In this document: positions 8,488-19,622 of the stretch, one piece after another
Position numbering within the stretch: the stretch's first letter is position 1
Layout of the letters: each line of letters starts with the position of its first letter
Source: Brachybacterium tyrofermentans
GTDB taxonomy: Bacteria; Actinomycetota; Actinomycetes; Actinomycetales; Dermabacteraceae
Direction of reading: 5' to 3'
DNA: 56,446 nucleotides
NCBI RefSeq assembly: GCF_014897585.1
Contig: NZ_JABUXW010000026.1
Coordinates: 1 to 56,446 of the forward strand
Made by a program: the position numbers and the translations under genes
Notes under the pieces: model-generated
What the model saw: the letters and a program-made list of their open reading frames with translations, nothing else
What the model was told of the DNA's origin: nothing
The model's database searches: none

Positions 8488-8701
8488 GATCGGTTCTCCA
8501 TTCTGTGAAGGGGAAGGGAAGGATTACTGCACCCATAGTGTGCACCGCGGTGAACGCATAGTGCGGGATGTCAACATCTGCGCAGGTCAGAAGGACGACC
8601 ACGCGGTCTATGTGATCTGCACGAATCGTCCGACTTTCTTCCGGGGGCGGCATCGGGGAAAGTCGAGACGTTTCGAGCACCCGCCTGACGTGCCCGGCGT
8701 C

Positions 8702-8745
8702 ACGTCCAGGTCGGCGTTCTGGACACCTTCTCGTCACCTGGACGT
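8702..8745 (+). promoter_or_regulatory. Operator-like inverted repeat upstream of the Pls-type NRPS
   Basis: A perfect 10-bp inverted repeat, ACGTCCAGGT at 8702-8711 and ACCTGGACGT at 8736-8745, lies 14-58 bp before the GTG start. Between the arms is TGGACA (8720-8725), a fair -35 box. TACGAC (8745-8750) at the edge of the right arm is a weak -10. The layout suggests a dimeric repressor or activator site around the promoter, or an mRNA hairpin if transcription starts further upstream. Confidence 0.6.
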
Positions 8746-8759
8746 ACGACACTCCTGGG

Positions 8760-11700
8760 GTGACCCCCGCCCCGTACGGCCTCCTCCCCGAGCTCCTCGC
8801 CGCAGATCGGGCCCCGGCCCCGAGCTCTCTCGTCGAGATCTTCCGCCGCACCGTCGAGACCTGCGGTGACTCCCCCGCGGTCGACAACGGCATCGACCCG
8901 CTGACCTACACCGAGCTCCACGAGGCCGCCACCGAGCTCGCGACCCGGCTCGCCGCGGTCGGCGTCGGCCCCGGGGACACGGTCGGCGTGCGCATCAAGT
9001 CCGGCACCACGGACCTTTACGTGGCGATCATCGGCATCCTCCTCGCCGGCGGCGCCTACGTCCCCGTCGATGCGGACGACCCCGACGAGCGCGCCCGGGT
9101 GGTCTTCGAGGAGTCCGCCGCCGTGGCCCTGGTCGGCAACGACCTGGCCATCACGCCCACCGCCGTCGGCCGCGCCGCCGCCCCCACGCCCGCGCGCGAG
9201 GTCCGTCCCGAGGACGACGCCTGGGTGATCTTCACGTCCGGCTCCACGGGCAGGCCCAAGGGGGTCGCCGTCACCCACCGCAACGCCGCCGCCTTCGTGG
9301 ACGCGGAATCGGCGATGTTCCTCCAGGAGCAGCCGATCGGCCCCGGCGACCGGGTGATGGCCGGGCTCTCCGTCGCCTTCGACGCCAGCTGCGAGGAGAT
9401 GTGGCTGGCCTGGGCCTATGGCGCCTGCCTGGTCCCCGCACCGCGATCGCTCGTGCGCTCGGGAGTCGACGTCGGCCCCTGGCTGGTCGCCAACCGCATC
9501 ACCATCGTCTCCACCGTCCCCACCCTCGTCTCCCTGTGGCCCAACGAGGCCCTCGCCGAGGTGCGGCTGCTGATCATGGGCGGCGAGGCCTGCCCGCCCG
9601 AGCTCGCCTCCCGGCTCCAGGCCGAGGGCCGGGAGGTCTGGAACACCTACGGGCCCACCGAGGCCACCGTCGTCGCCTGCGGAGCGCTCCTGGACGGCTC
9701 GGATCCGGTGCGGATCGGGCTGCCCCTGGCCGGCTGGGACCTCGCCGTCGTCGACGTCGAGGGCCACCCCGTCGCCCCGGGCGAATCCGGGGAGCTGATC
9801 ATCGGCGGGATCGGGCTGGCCCGCTACCTCGACCCGGCGAAGGATGCCGAGAAGTACGCCGCCATGCCCACGCTGGGCTGGGATCGCGCCTACCGCTCCG
9901 GGGACATCGTGCGCAACGATCCCGCCGGTCTGCTGTTCGCCGGTCGCGCCGACGACCAGATCAAGCTCGGCGGCCGACGCATCGAGCTCGGCGAGATCGA
10001 CGACCAGATGCTGCGGCTTCCCGGAGTGGTCTCCGCAGCGGCCGCCGTGCGCTCCACCCGGTCGGGCAACAAGCTGCTGGTCGGGTACCTCACGGTCGAC
10101 GGGCGGTACGACGCAGCCGCCGCCAAGGAGCTGCTGCGAGCACGGATGCCGGCCGCTCTCGTGCCGCGCCTGGCGGTGCTCGACGAGCTCCCCACCCGCA
10201 CCTCCGGCAAGGTCGACCGCGATGCCCTGCCCTGGCCGCTGCCCACCCGGCACGAACCGGCGGCCGCGCTCGCGGGCACGAGCGCCCGGATCGCGGAGAT
10301 CTGGGCCGAGGTGCTCGGCGCCGAGGTCACCTCCCCCGCCGACGAATTCTTCGACGCCGGTGGCGGCTCGCTGAGCGCGGCCCAGGTGGTCAGCCGGCTC
10401 CGGGAGACCCACCCCGAGGTCACCGTCGGCGACATCTACTCCCAGCCCACGGTCGCCGCTCTCGCGGCACACCTCGACGCGATGGGCACCACGGTGACCC
10501 GTTCCGATCGCACGGTGCGCCCGCTGCGCCGCCGCAGCCAGCTCGCCCAGCTGCTCGCGCTGGTGCCGCTGCGGGCACTGGCCTCGATGCGCTGGATCAC
10601 CTGGCTCATGATCGCCTCGAGCCTCGGCGTCGCCCTGACTCCGATCCCCTGGCTCACCGCCTTCCCCTTGTGGACGATGTTCGTGATGGGAGTGCTGTTC
10701 GTGCTGCCTCCGGGACGGATGGCGCTGGCCGCGGTGCTCGCCCGGCTGCTGCTGCACGGCGTGACCCCGGGCAGCCACCCCCGCGGCGGCCGGGTCCACC
10801 TGCAGCTCTGGCTCGCCGAGAAGATCCAGGAGGAGCTGGGCGCGGCGGGCCTCGCCGGGGCCCCGTTCTTCCTCCCCTACGCCCGCCTGCTGGGCGCACG
10901 AATCGGCCGCGACGTCGATCTGCACGCCCTGCCCCCGGTCACCGGGATGCTCACGATCGGGGCGGGCGCCTCGATCGAACCCGAGGTCGACCTCGCCGGC
11001 TACTGGATCGACGGCGATCTGCTCCATATCGGGGAGGTGCGAATCGGCAAGCGGGCACGGATCGGTGCGCGCAGCATGCTCAACCCCGGTGCGACGATCG
11101 GACGGGAGGCGGAGGTCGCGCCGGGCTCCTCCGTGCTGGGCGAGGTCCCCGCCGGAGAGTTCTGGTCCGGCTCCCCCGCCGAGCACCAGGCCGCCTCGCG
11201 TGGCCCCTGGTCCACGGACGCCCCACCCCGCGGCACCGCCTGGCTGCTCCTGTACGCCCTGGTGGCCGGCATGATCGCGGCACTCCCCGCGATCGCGGTG
11301 CTCGCCGGAGCGGCCGTGCTCCTGCCGGCGCTGTCCGGCACACAGGGCCTCGGCCAGGCTCTCGGCGCGGCCCTGCTGCGGCTGCCGCTCGCGGCCCTGG
11401 CCGGCTACGTCCTGCTCATCCTCCTGGTGCTCGGACTCACCAGGCTCTTCGGGCTCGCCATCAGTCCCGGCCACCGCCCGGTGCGCTCCCTGTCGGGCCT
11501 CGCGATCTGGGGAACGCTCCGGCTCCTCGACGAGGCTCGCACCTGGCTCTTCCCGATCTACTCCGGAGCCCTCACCCCGATCTGGCTGCGGCTGCTCGGC
11601 GCCAGGGTGGGCACGGGCGTGGAGGCCTCCACCGTGCTGCTGATCCCCTCCCTGGTCACCGTCAACGACCACGCCTTCCTGGCCGATGACACCCTGATCG

Positions 11701-12647
11701 GGCCCTGTGAGCTGGGCGGCGGCTGGATCCGCGTCGAACGGGTGAAGGTCGGCAAGCGGGCCTTCGTGGGCAACTCCGGCATGCTCGCCCCGGGCCGCAA
11801 GGTCCCCAAGCAGTCGCTCGTCGCGGTGCTCTCCGCCGCCCCGCGCCGCACCCAGGCCAAGGCCGGGACCTCGTGGCTGGGCAGCCCGCCGCGGAAGCTG
11901 CGCCGGGCCCAGGACGAGCAGGACGACAGCCGCACCTACGCGCCCTCGCGCCGCCTGCACGTGTATCGCGGACTGGTCGAGACCCTCCGGGTCGTGCCGA
12001 TGCTCCTGGCCGTGCTGCTCCGCCTGGGCGTCGGCGTGCTCCTGTACCTGATCCTGCGGACGGGCCAGGTCGAAGGCGTCGGGATCCTGCCCGCCCTGCT
12101 CCTCGGCGGGCCCGTGCTGATCGCCGGCAGCCTCGCCGCCGCAGCGGTCACGGTGCTCGCCAAGTGGGCGATCGTGGGCCGTCACCGCAGCGGCGAGCAC
12201 GCCCTGTGGACCTCCTTCGTGTGGCGCAACGAGCTCGCCGACACCTTCACGGAGGTGCTCGCCGCCCCGTGGTTCGCGCAGGTCGCCTCGGGGACCGTCG
12301 CCCTGAACGCCTGGCTGCGCCTGCTGGGCGCGAGGATCGGCACGGGGGTGTGGTGCGACTCCTACTGGCTGCCCGAGACGGACCTCGTGGAGCTCGGGGA
12401 CGGAGCCACCGTCAACCGCGGCTGCGTGGTCCAGACCCACCTCTTCCACGACCGCGTGCTGAGCATGGACACCGTGGGTCTGGGTGCAGGTGCGACGCTG
12501 GGGCCGGGCAGCGTGATCCTTCCCGCCGCGTGGATCGACCGCCACGCCACCGTCGGACCCGTCTCGCTGGTCATGCGAGGTGAGAGAGTGCCTTCTGGAA
12601 CACGCTGGACCGGCAACCCGATCGGTCCCTGGGAGGACGACGCATGA
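8760..12647 (+). CDS. Pls/PosA-type membrane NRPS (poly-amino-acid synthetase)
   Basis: A 1295-aa single-module NRPS with the ordering of epsilon-poly-L-lysine synthetase: adenylation domain (about 25-500), carrier domain (about 505-575), then membrane helix pairs alternating with three related C-terminal domains. Core motifs are visible: FTSGSTGRPKG (158-168), NTYGPTEAT (295-303), YRSGD (378-382), the A10 lysine K484 in TSGKVD, and the phosphopantetheine serine S537 in DAGGGSLS. The three left-handed-helix domains each begin with LLGAR(I/V)G (near 710, 945 and 1188); membrane segments lie near 605-665, 825-900 and 1072-1140. There is no condensation or thioesterase domain. By hand alignment to PheA the pocket reads DAESIGTVVK, close to lysine-type codes. 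The 3' end overlaps the M1 peptidase start (ATGA). The GTG start has only a weak ribosome site. Product identity is inference. Confidence 0.9.
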   Translation: MTPAPYGLLPELLAADRAPAPSSLVEIFRRTVETCGDSPAVDNGIDPLTYTELHEAATELATRLAAVGVGPGDTVGVRIKSGTTDLYVAIIGILLAGGAYVPVDADDPDERARVVFEESAAVALVGNDLAITPTAVGRAAAPTPAREVRPEDDAWVIFTSGSTGRPKGVAVTHRNAAAFVDAESAMFLQEQPIGPGDRVMAGLSVAFDASCEEMWLAWAYGACLVPAPRSLVRSGVDVGPWLVANRITIVSTVPTLVSLWPNEALAEVRLLIMGGEACPPELASRLQAEGREVWNTYGPTEATVVACGALLDGSDPVRIGLPLAGWDLAVVDVEGHPVAPGESGELIIGGIGLARYLDPAKDAEKYAAMPTLGWDRAYRSGDIVRNDPAGLLFAGRADDQIKLGGRRIELGEIDDQMLRLPGVVSAAAAVRSTRSGNKLLVGYLTVDGRYDAAAAKELLRARMPAALVPRLAVLDELPTRTSGKVDRDALPWPLPTRHEPAAALAGTSARIAEIWAEVLGAEVTSPADEFFDAGGGSLSAAQVVSRLRETHPEVTVGDIYSQPTVAALAAHLDAMGTTVTRSDRTVRPLRRRSQLAQLLALVPLRALASMRWITWLMIASSLGVALTPIPWLTAFPLWTMFVMGVLFVLPPGRMALAAVLARLLLHGVTPGSHPRGGRVHLQLWLAEKIQEELGAAGLAGAPFFLPYARLLGARIGRDVDLHALPPVTGMLTIGAGASIEPEVDLAGYWIDGDLLHIGEVRIGKRARIGARSMLNPGATIGREAEVAPGSSVLGEVPAGEFWSGSPAEHQAASRGPWSTDAPPRGTAWLLLYALVAGMIAALPAIAVLAGAAVLLPALSGTQGLGQALGAALLRLPLAALAGYVLLILLVLGLTRLFGLAISPGHRPVRSLSGLAIWGTLRLLDEARTWLFPIYSGALTPIWLRLLGARVGTGVEASTVLLIPSLVTVNDHAFLADDTLIGPCELGGGWIRVERVKVGKRAFVGNSGMLAPGRKVPKQSLVAVLSAAPRRTQAKAGTSWLGSPPRKLRRAQDEQDDSRTYAPSRRLHVYRGLVETLRVVPMLLAVLLRLGVGVLLYLILRTGQVEGVGILPALLLGGPVLIAGSLAAAAVTVLAKWAIVGRHRSGEHALWTSFVWRNELADTFTEVLAAPWFAQVASGTVALNAWLRLLGARIGTGVWCDSYWLPETDLVELGDGATVNRGCVVQTHLFHDRVLSMDTVGLGAGATLGPGSVILPAAWIDRHATVGPVSLVMRGERVPSGTRWTGNPIGPWEDDA

Positions 12648-13984
12648 GCAGCACGCACTCTTCGACCAACGCCGGGAGCGATCCCTATGTGCCCGGACAT
12701 GGCGACCGGAGCTTCGACGTTCTCCACTACGACGTGTCGCTGGTATACAAGGTCGACTCGAACCGTCTGGACGGCGACGCCACCCTGCGGTGCCGCGCCG
12801 CCGGCGACGCCGATGTCCTCCACCTCGACCTCCACGCCCTGCGCCCGCAGAAGGTGCTCGTGGACGGGCGCCCGCAGAAGGTCACCCATCACAAGGACCG
12901 CATCGTCCTGAAGCATCCGGTGCGCGCGGGCGAGGAGTTCGAGATCCGGGTGCGCTACTCCGGCAAACCGAAGCCGGTGCCATCTCGGCTGCACGGGAGC
13001 ACCGGCTGGGAGGAGCTGGCCGACGGGGTCATCGTCGCCGCGCAGCCCCATGGCGCCCCGTCCTGGTATCCCTGCAACGATCGGCCCGACAACAAGGCCA
13101 CCTACTCCCTGGCCGTCGCGGTCCCGCCGGGCTATCACGTCGCCACCGCCGGCGAGCAGACCGGGACCCGGCGCAGCGGGGCCACCGTGACCTGGTGCTC
13201 CGAGCAGGCGGTGCCGATGCCGACCTACCTGGCCACGGTGCAGATCGGCCGGTACGAGGTGACCGAGCAGCGGGGCGCCCCGATCCCCGTGCGCACCATC
13301 GCCCCGCCCCAGCAGAACGCCGAGGAGTTCGCGGCCTCCTTCGGCCGGCAGCCGGCGATGATCCGCTGCTTCGCCCGCCTCTTCGGGCCCTACCCGTTCC
13401 CCTCCTACACCGCCGTGATCACCGAGGATGATCTCGAGATCCCGCTGGAGTCCCAGGGGCTGTCCACCTTCGGCCAGAACTTCGTGGACTCCGACTGGGA
13501 GGCCGTGCGTCTGGTCGCCCACGAGATCTCCCACCAGTGGTTCGGCAATGCGGTGACCCTCGCCCGCTGGCAAGACATCTGGCTGCACGAGGGCTTCGCC
13601 TGCTACAGCGAATGGCTCTGGGCCGAGGAGTCCGGCGTCTCGACGGTGCAGGAGCAGGTCGATGAGCATCACGCGAAGCTCGCGGACCTGCCCCAGGACC
13701 TCCTGCTCGCCGACCCCGGCGCGGAGCTGATGTTCGACGACCGGATCTACAAGCGCGGCGCCCTGACCGCGCATGCGCTGCGGGTGCGGGTGGGCGATGC
13801 GGCCTTCTTCGAGATCCTCCGGTCCTGGATCGCGGAGAACAGCGGCGGCAACGTCACCACCGAGATGTTCCGCGAGCATGCGCAGCGCGTGTCCGGCGAG
13901 GACCTCGAGGACCTGTTCACGCCGTGGCTGGATACCCTCGAGCTCCCTGCGTGCCCCCGCGGCATCCGCGGCATCCGCGCCTGA
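12644..13984 (+). CDS. M1 family zinc aminopeptidase coupled to the NRPS
   Basis: A 446-aa metallopeptidase of the M1 family. The zinc site is HEISH (H293, E294, H297) with the third ligand E316 in LHEGFACYSEW; Y369 in RIYKRGAL matches the catalytic tyrosine. The substrate-binding GAMEN motif is replaced by an IPLESQG-like segment at about 266-272. It is short for M1 (lacking the large C-terminal domain) and has no signal peptide. Its ATG overlaps the NRPS stop by 4 bp, so the two are co-translated. Zinc M1-type enzymes that degrade epsilon-polylysine are known from polylysine producers, so polymer turnover or self-protection is a reasonable inference. The last codons contain a 9-bp duplication (13958-13975). 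Confidence 0.93.
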   Translation: MSSTHSSTNAGSDPYVPGHGDRSFDVLHYDVSLVYKVDSNRLDGDATLRCRAAGDADVLHLDLHALRPQKVLVDGRPQKVTHHKDRIVLKHPVRAGEEFEIRVRYSGKPKPVPSRLHGSTGWEELADGVIVAAQPHGAPSWYPCNDRPDNKATYSLAVAVPPGYHVATAGEQTGTRRSGATVTWCSEQAVPMPTYLATVQIGRYEVTEQRGAPIPVRTIAPPQQNAEEFAASFGRQPAMIRCFARLFGPYPFPSYTAVITEDDLEIPLESQGLSTFGQNFVDSDWEAVRLVAHEISHQWFGNAVTLARWQDIWLHEGFACYSEWLWAEESGVSTVQEQVDEHHAKLADLPQDLLLADPGAELMFDDRIYKRGALTAHALRVRVGDAAFFEILRSWIAENSGGNVTTEMFREHAQRVSGEDLEDLFTPWLDTLELPACPRGIRGIRA

Positions 13985-14033
13985 GCCTGCTGCGCCCGAC
14001 GTTCACGCCGCTCCGACCTCGCTGCAGCAGCGG

Positions 14034-14813
<780 letters not shown>

Positions 14814-14833
14814 GGGCTGCTCCGCCGCGGGGC

Positions 14834-15868
<1,035 letters not shown>

Positions 15869-16277
15869 TCTAGGCAGTACGGGCGCTCGGCCGGGCCATC
15901 CCCGCTCCTCCGGGACGGGTGTCTCTGGACACCACGTCCGCGCCATGGCCACGACCTGCATCGCGGTCCCCGGAACGGCGGTGCGGAGTGCGGGGATCCG
16001 CCCCCAGGACCTCGTCCCGGCGCGTCGTGTCGCGGGGCCCGTCGGATCGCATCGGCCCCTCCCCGACGCCCTGTCCGCTGCGATCGCCCCGTTCACTCCA
16101 AGCGCTCCACGCGCTCCTGCCCGTCCCTGACATCCGTCACGCCGATCCATGACAGACACCCGACTTTGGTCGCGGGACATCCTCCCCGCGCCTCACTAGG
16201 TTCGGGAGACGACGTGAAGCGCCCACAGCGAGACGTGCTGGAGATCCGGGTGCGCCGCCACAGAGGAAGGCCCCGAC
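15869..16277. other. Divergent intergenic region nrdF / DUF418 gene
   Basis: About 400 bp with no credible coding frame. It should carry the promoters of both divergent genes. AGGAAGG (16265-16271) is the ribosome site of the DUF418 gene. I see no further repeat or RNA gene. Confidence 0.5.
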
Positions 16278-17906
16278 GTGACCGACGTGCCCACCCCGGC
16301 CACCGACCCGACCCCGTCCGACCGGAACTCGCCTGGTCCCGTCCCGGCCGATCTGAGGCCGTCCGCTCCGACTCCGTCCGATCCGAGGCCGGCCGACCAG
16401 GGCTCGTCTGCTCCGGCTCTTCCGTCCGCCGCCCCACCGCGGTCCCTCGCGCCGGACATCGCCCGTGGGCTGATGCTCGCGCTGATCGCGATCGCGAACG
16501 TCTCCTGGTATCTCTGGGGCCACGAGGGCTCCGTGGGCATGACGCCGCACGTCCCTGCCCGCAACGGCGCCGACCAGGTGGTGCAGGTCGCCATGACCAT
16601 CGCGGTCGACCACCGGGCGATGCCCCTGTTCGCGGTCCTCTTCGGCTACGGGATGGTGCAGTTCTACCGCTCCCGCCTCGACCGCGGCATGGAGCCACGC
16701 ATCGTGCGCGCCATGATGCGCCGCCGCCACTGGGCGATGCTGCTGCTGGGCCTGCTCCACGCCGCTCTGCTGTTCTACGGGGACATCCTGGGGGCGTACG
16801 CGGTGGCCGGACTGCTGATGGTATGGATCTTCTTCGGTCGACGTACGCGCACCCTGGTCATCTGGATCGGGGTGCTCGTCGCGCTGATGCTCCTGTTCGC
16901 CCTGTTCAGCATCCTCAGCGCCATCTCACTGGTCTTCTTCGCGCCGCCCGAGGTCATCGGCTCCATGGAGTCCGGATCCTTCGGGATGGGGCTCGTGCGG
17001 GACTACGCCTACGGGCAGCCGTATCTGGTCTCCATCCTCGCCCGCCTGGCGATCTGGACCATGGGGCTGCTGCCTGGTGCTCTGCTCCTCACCCCGGTGT
17101 CGATCCTGGTGGGCTGGGTCGCCGCGCGCCACCGGGTGCTGGACGAACCGCGACGACACACCCGCCTGCTGGCACGCGTGGCGGTCGGCGGCATCGCCAT
17201 CGGCTGGCTCGGCGGGGTGCCCGACGCCCTGCTCATCGTAGGGGCGATCCCCCTGCCGGAGGCGGTGGGCTGGGCGTTCAGCGGTCTCAACTCGCTGGCC
17301 GGCATCGCCTGCGGGATCGGTTACGCCGCGGCGTTCGGCCTGCTCGCAGTCCGCCTGGAGGGGCGTGCCCCCGCGAGGACGACGTCAGGTCCTGACCTGG
17401 ACCCGGGCTCGGAAACGAGCTCAGGCGCGAGCTCAGGCGCGGGTTCGGGTTCGGGTTCGGGTTCGGGGAACGGTCCTCCGGACAAGGCGGCCCGGCGCGA
17501 GCGACGCCGGGAGGCCGCCGCCGCGGACGCGGCGCGGGCCCCGGCTCTGCGTGCCTATGGCATTCCCTCCTCCACGCAGGCGCGAGATCCCGGGGCCGCC
17601 TCGACGGGGGCGTCGGCGGCCCGGACCGGCGGGCTGGTGCGTGCGCTGAGCGCCGTCGGGCAGCGCTCGCTGACCTTCTATCTGCTCCAGTCGCTGCTGC
17701 TGGCGCCGCTGATGGCGGACTGGGGACTGGGACTCGGCGTGCACCTGAGCACTGCTGGCGCGGTGGGGATCGCTCTTCTGGTCTGGCTGCTCTCCCTGCC
17801 CCTCGCAGCCTGGATGGACTCACGAAGCGTGCGCGGCCCGGCGGAGATGCTGCTGCGGCGGCTGACGTACGGTCGCCTCGATCCGCAGGGGCCCCGGCAG
17901 CCCTGA
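16278..17906 (+). CDS. DUF418 domain-containing membrane protein
   Basis: A 542-aa polytopic membrane protein. A Pro/Ser/Asp-rich N-terminus of about 55 residues precedes RSLAPDIARGLMLALIAIANVSWYL, typical of the DUF418 family start (R-G-x-x-L-x-I-x-x-N). The first helices are followed by conserved DHRAMPLFAVLFGYGMVQFYRS. The DUF418 domain ends the protein (GQRSLTFYLLQSLLLAPLM). A long low-complexity cytoplasmic insert (about 375-450), rich in Gly-Ser repeats and Arg/Ala, separates the two halves. Function of the family is unknown; transport or lipid/sugar modification has been suggested. The GTG start is chosen because of AGGAAGG 6-7 nt upstream. Confidence 0.88.
   Translation: MTDVPTPATDPTPSDRNSPGPVPADLRPSAPTPSDPRPADQGSSAPALPSAAPPRSLAPDIARGLMLALIAIANVSWYLWGHEGSVGMTPHVPARNGADQVVQVAMTIAVDHRAMPLFAVLFGYGMVQFYRSRLDRGMEPRIVRAMMRRRHWAMLLLGLLHAALLFYGDILGAYAVAGLLMVWIFFGRRTRTLVIWIGVLVALMLLFALFSILSAISLVFFAPPEVIGSMESGSFGMGLVRDYAYGQPYLVSILARLAIWTMGLLPGALLLTPVSILVGWVAARHRVLDEPRRHTRLLARVAVGGIAIGWLGGVPDALLIVGAIPLPEAVGWAFSGLNSLAGIACGIGYAAAFGLLAVRLEGRAPARTTSGPDLDPGSETSSGASSGAGSGSGSGSGNGPPDKAARRERRREAAAADAARAPALRAYGIPSSTQARDPGAASTGASAARTGGLVRALSAVGQRSLTFYLLQSLLLAPLMADWGLGLGVHLSTAGAVGIALLVWLLSLPLAAWMDSRSVRGPAEMLLRRLTYGRLDPQGPRQP
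17417..17464. repeat. In-frame 12-bp and 6-bp repeats in the DUF418 gene
   Basis: Two copies of GAGCTCAGGCGC (17417-17440) are followed by four copies of GGGTTC (17441-17464). They encode the Gly-Ser linker; both units are multiples of three. Confidence 0.93.
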
Positions 17907-18002
17907 TCACCGTCCCCCGATGGGAGGGAGGCCTCGGGGCCGCCCCTCGTCGCCGGCGGCCCGCCGTCGGGCGCTCGACCGCTCGGCACCGCACCGCCGG
18001 CC

Positions 18003-19463
18003 TCAGGACTGTGGCGTGCTGAGGACCCTCGAGGCGGAGGTCCGTGCACTGCCCGAGGCGACGGCCGACTCCGCCGCACGGTCCTCGCGGTCGGACTCGT
18101 CCAGCGAGAGGCGCAGGGCATCCTGCACCGAGAGCAGGTCCCGGCCGCGGGTCTCGGGCACCAGGAAGGTGGCGCCCACGGTGATCGAGGCGAGGGTTCC
18201 CATGTAGACGGCCAGCACGATCCAGTTGCCGTCGGTCCAGGCGAGCAGGGCGGCGCCGAGCACGCCGGCCAGACCGCCGGCGAGGACCGCAGAGATCTCC
18301 CGAGCCATGGCGACGCCGAGGTAGCGGTGGCGGGCGCCGAACAGCTCGGGCAGCATCGCGCACTGCGGGCCGAGCATGGTGTTCACCGCGATGCCGAGTC
18401 CGATCGCGATGACCGCCACCGCGACGGCCTCGCTGCCGATGGACAGCAGATACCAGGCCGGGAACGTGTACGCGAGCATGAACACGGCGCCGGCGCGATA
18501 GACGGGCACGCGGCCGAAGCGGTCGGAGAGATGCCCGCTCAGCGGCACGGTGATCATGCCGAGGAGGGAGCCGAGGGTGACGCCCCAGGTGACGATGCCG
18601 CGGTCGAGCCCGATCGCGGCGGAGGTGACGAAGGCGAGCGCGAGCGACTGGAACATGTAGCTGCCGCCGTTCTCAGCCATGCGCAGGCCGATGCCCACGA
18701 CGACCCCGGGGCGGCCGCGGGTGAAGATCTCCCGCAGCGGGCGCTCGGCGACCTGCTCGTGCTTCTCGAGGTGCACGAAGGTGGGAGTCTCGCGCAGGTG
18801 GGAGCGGATCAGCAGCGCGACGATGATCAGCACGAACGAGGCGAGGAACGGGAGGCGCCAGCCGTAGGCGAGGAAGGCGGCCTCGGGCATCAGCGTGAGC
18901 AGCGTGAAGACGAGCGCCGCGAGCAGGGTGCCGGCCTGGATGCCGATGAACGGCAGCGCGGAGAAGAAGCCGCGACGTCGCACCGGGGCGTACTCGGCCA
19001 TCAGCACGGTGGCTCCGGCCTGCTCGGCGCCGGCTCCGAGCCCCTGCAGCAGGCGCAGGATCACGAGGAGGATCGGGGCGAGGTAACCGGCCTGGTGGAA
19101 GGTGGGCAGCACCCCGATGAGGGTGGAGGAGCCGCCCATGAGCAGCACCGTGACGACCAGGACCCACTTGCGTCCCACCCGGTCCCCGAGGGTGCCGAAG
19201 AGGAGCCCGCCGAAGGGGCGGGCGACGAACCCGACGCCGTAGATCCCGAAGGCGGCGACCGTGTTCATCGCCGGGTCGCCCTCGGGGAAGAAGAGGGTGT
19301 TGAAGACCAGGGCGGTCATCAGGCCGTACATCGCGAAGTCGAAATACTCCATCGCGCTGCCGATGCTCGAGGAGAGCGTGGCACGGCGGAGATTCGCGGC
19401 GTACTCCTGGTCGGACAGATGCTGTGCGCCCTCGGGCCGGGGTGCTCTCGTCGTCGAGCTCAT
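18003..19463 (-). CDS. MFS transporter, metabolite:H+ symporter (MHS) family
   Basis: A 486-aa, 12-helix transporter of the MHS subgroup (relatives of KgtP, ShiA, ProP). MEYFDFAMYGLMTALVFNTLFFP near residue 38 and the loop GDRVGRKWVLV are characteristic. ATG 19463 is chosen because AAGGAG lies 5 nt upstream; the longer frame has no ribosome site. It lies downstream of an IclR regulator and a 2-hydroxyacid dehydrogenase on the same strand, which suggests uptake of a carboxylic acid that the dehydrogenase acts on. The exact substrate cannot be read from sequence. The C-terminal 40 residues are a hydrophilic, Ser/Ala-rich tail. Confidence 0.92.
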   Translation of the reverse strand: MSSTTRAPRPEGAQHLSDQEYAANLRRATLSSSIGSAMEYFDFAMYGLMTALVFNTLFFPEGDPAMNTVAAFGIYGVGFVARPFGGLLFGTLGDRVGRKWVLVVTVLLMGGSSTLIGVLPTFHQAGYLAPILLVILRLLQGLGAGAEQAGATVLMAEYAPVRRRGFFSALPFIGIQAGTLLAALVFTLLTLMPEAAFLAYGWRLPFLASFVLIIVALLIRSHLRETPTFVHLEKHEQVAERPLREIFTRGRPGVVVGIGLRMAENGGSYMFQSLALAFVTSAAIGLDRGIVTWGVTLGSLLGMITVPLSGHLSDRFGRVPVYRAGAVFMLAYTFPAWYLLSIGSEAVAVAVIAIGLGIAVNTMLGPQCAMLPELFGARHRYLGVAMAREISAVLAGGLAGVLGAALLAWTDGNWIVLAVYMGTLASITVGATFLVPETRGRDLLSVQDALRLSLDESDREDRAAESAVASGSARTSASRVLSTPQS

Positions 19464-19533
19464 GGCATCTCCTTCGATGCGACGGGTACGTGCGGGGAGT
19501 GCTGGAGCGCGGTGGAGCCGCGCGACGCCGCCC

Positions 19534-19573
19534 ACTGTACCCAATATCGAACTCAGTGCAACAGGTTGAACAC
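19534..19573 (-). promoter_or_regulatory. Possible IclR operator upstream of the MHS transporter
   Basis: On the minus strand GTTCAAC and GTTCGAT occur 19 bp apart (about 19549-19570). The GTTCAAC half-site also occurs at 20457-20463 upstream of the iclR gene. A shared site for the adjacent regulator is inferred. Confidence 0.4.
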
Positions 19574-19622
19574 ACGCCGAGCCGCACGATGCCCCGGATC
19601 GACCGATGCAGCGGGTTCGCCG

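Noticed and set aside
8700..12545. A 1281-codon open frame on the minus strand opposite the NRPS
   Set aside because: Antisense GC-shadow frame rich in Gly, Arg, His and Glu, with no motifs; the plus strand carries clear NRPS domains.
8760..12647. Condensation or thioesterase domain in the NRPS
   Set aside because: No HHxxxDG motif and no GxSxG esterase block; the C-terminal half is membrane helices plus LbH-like repeats.
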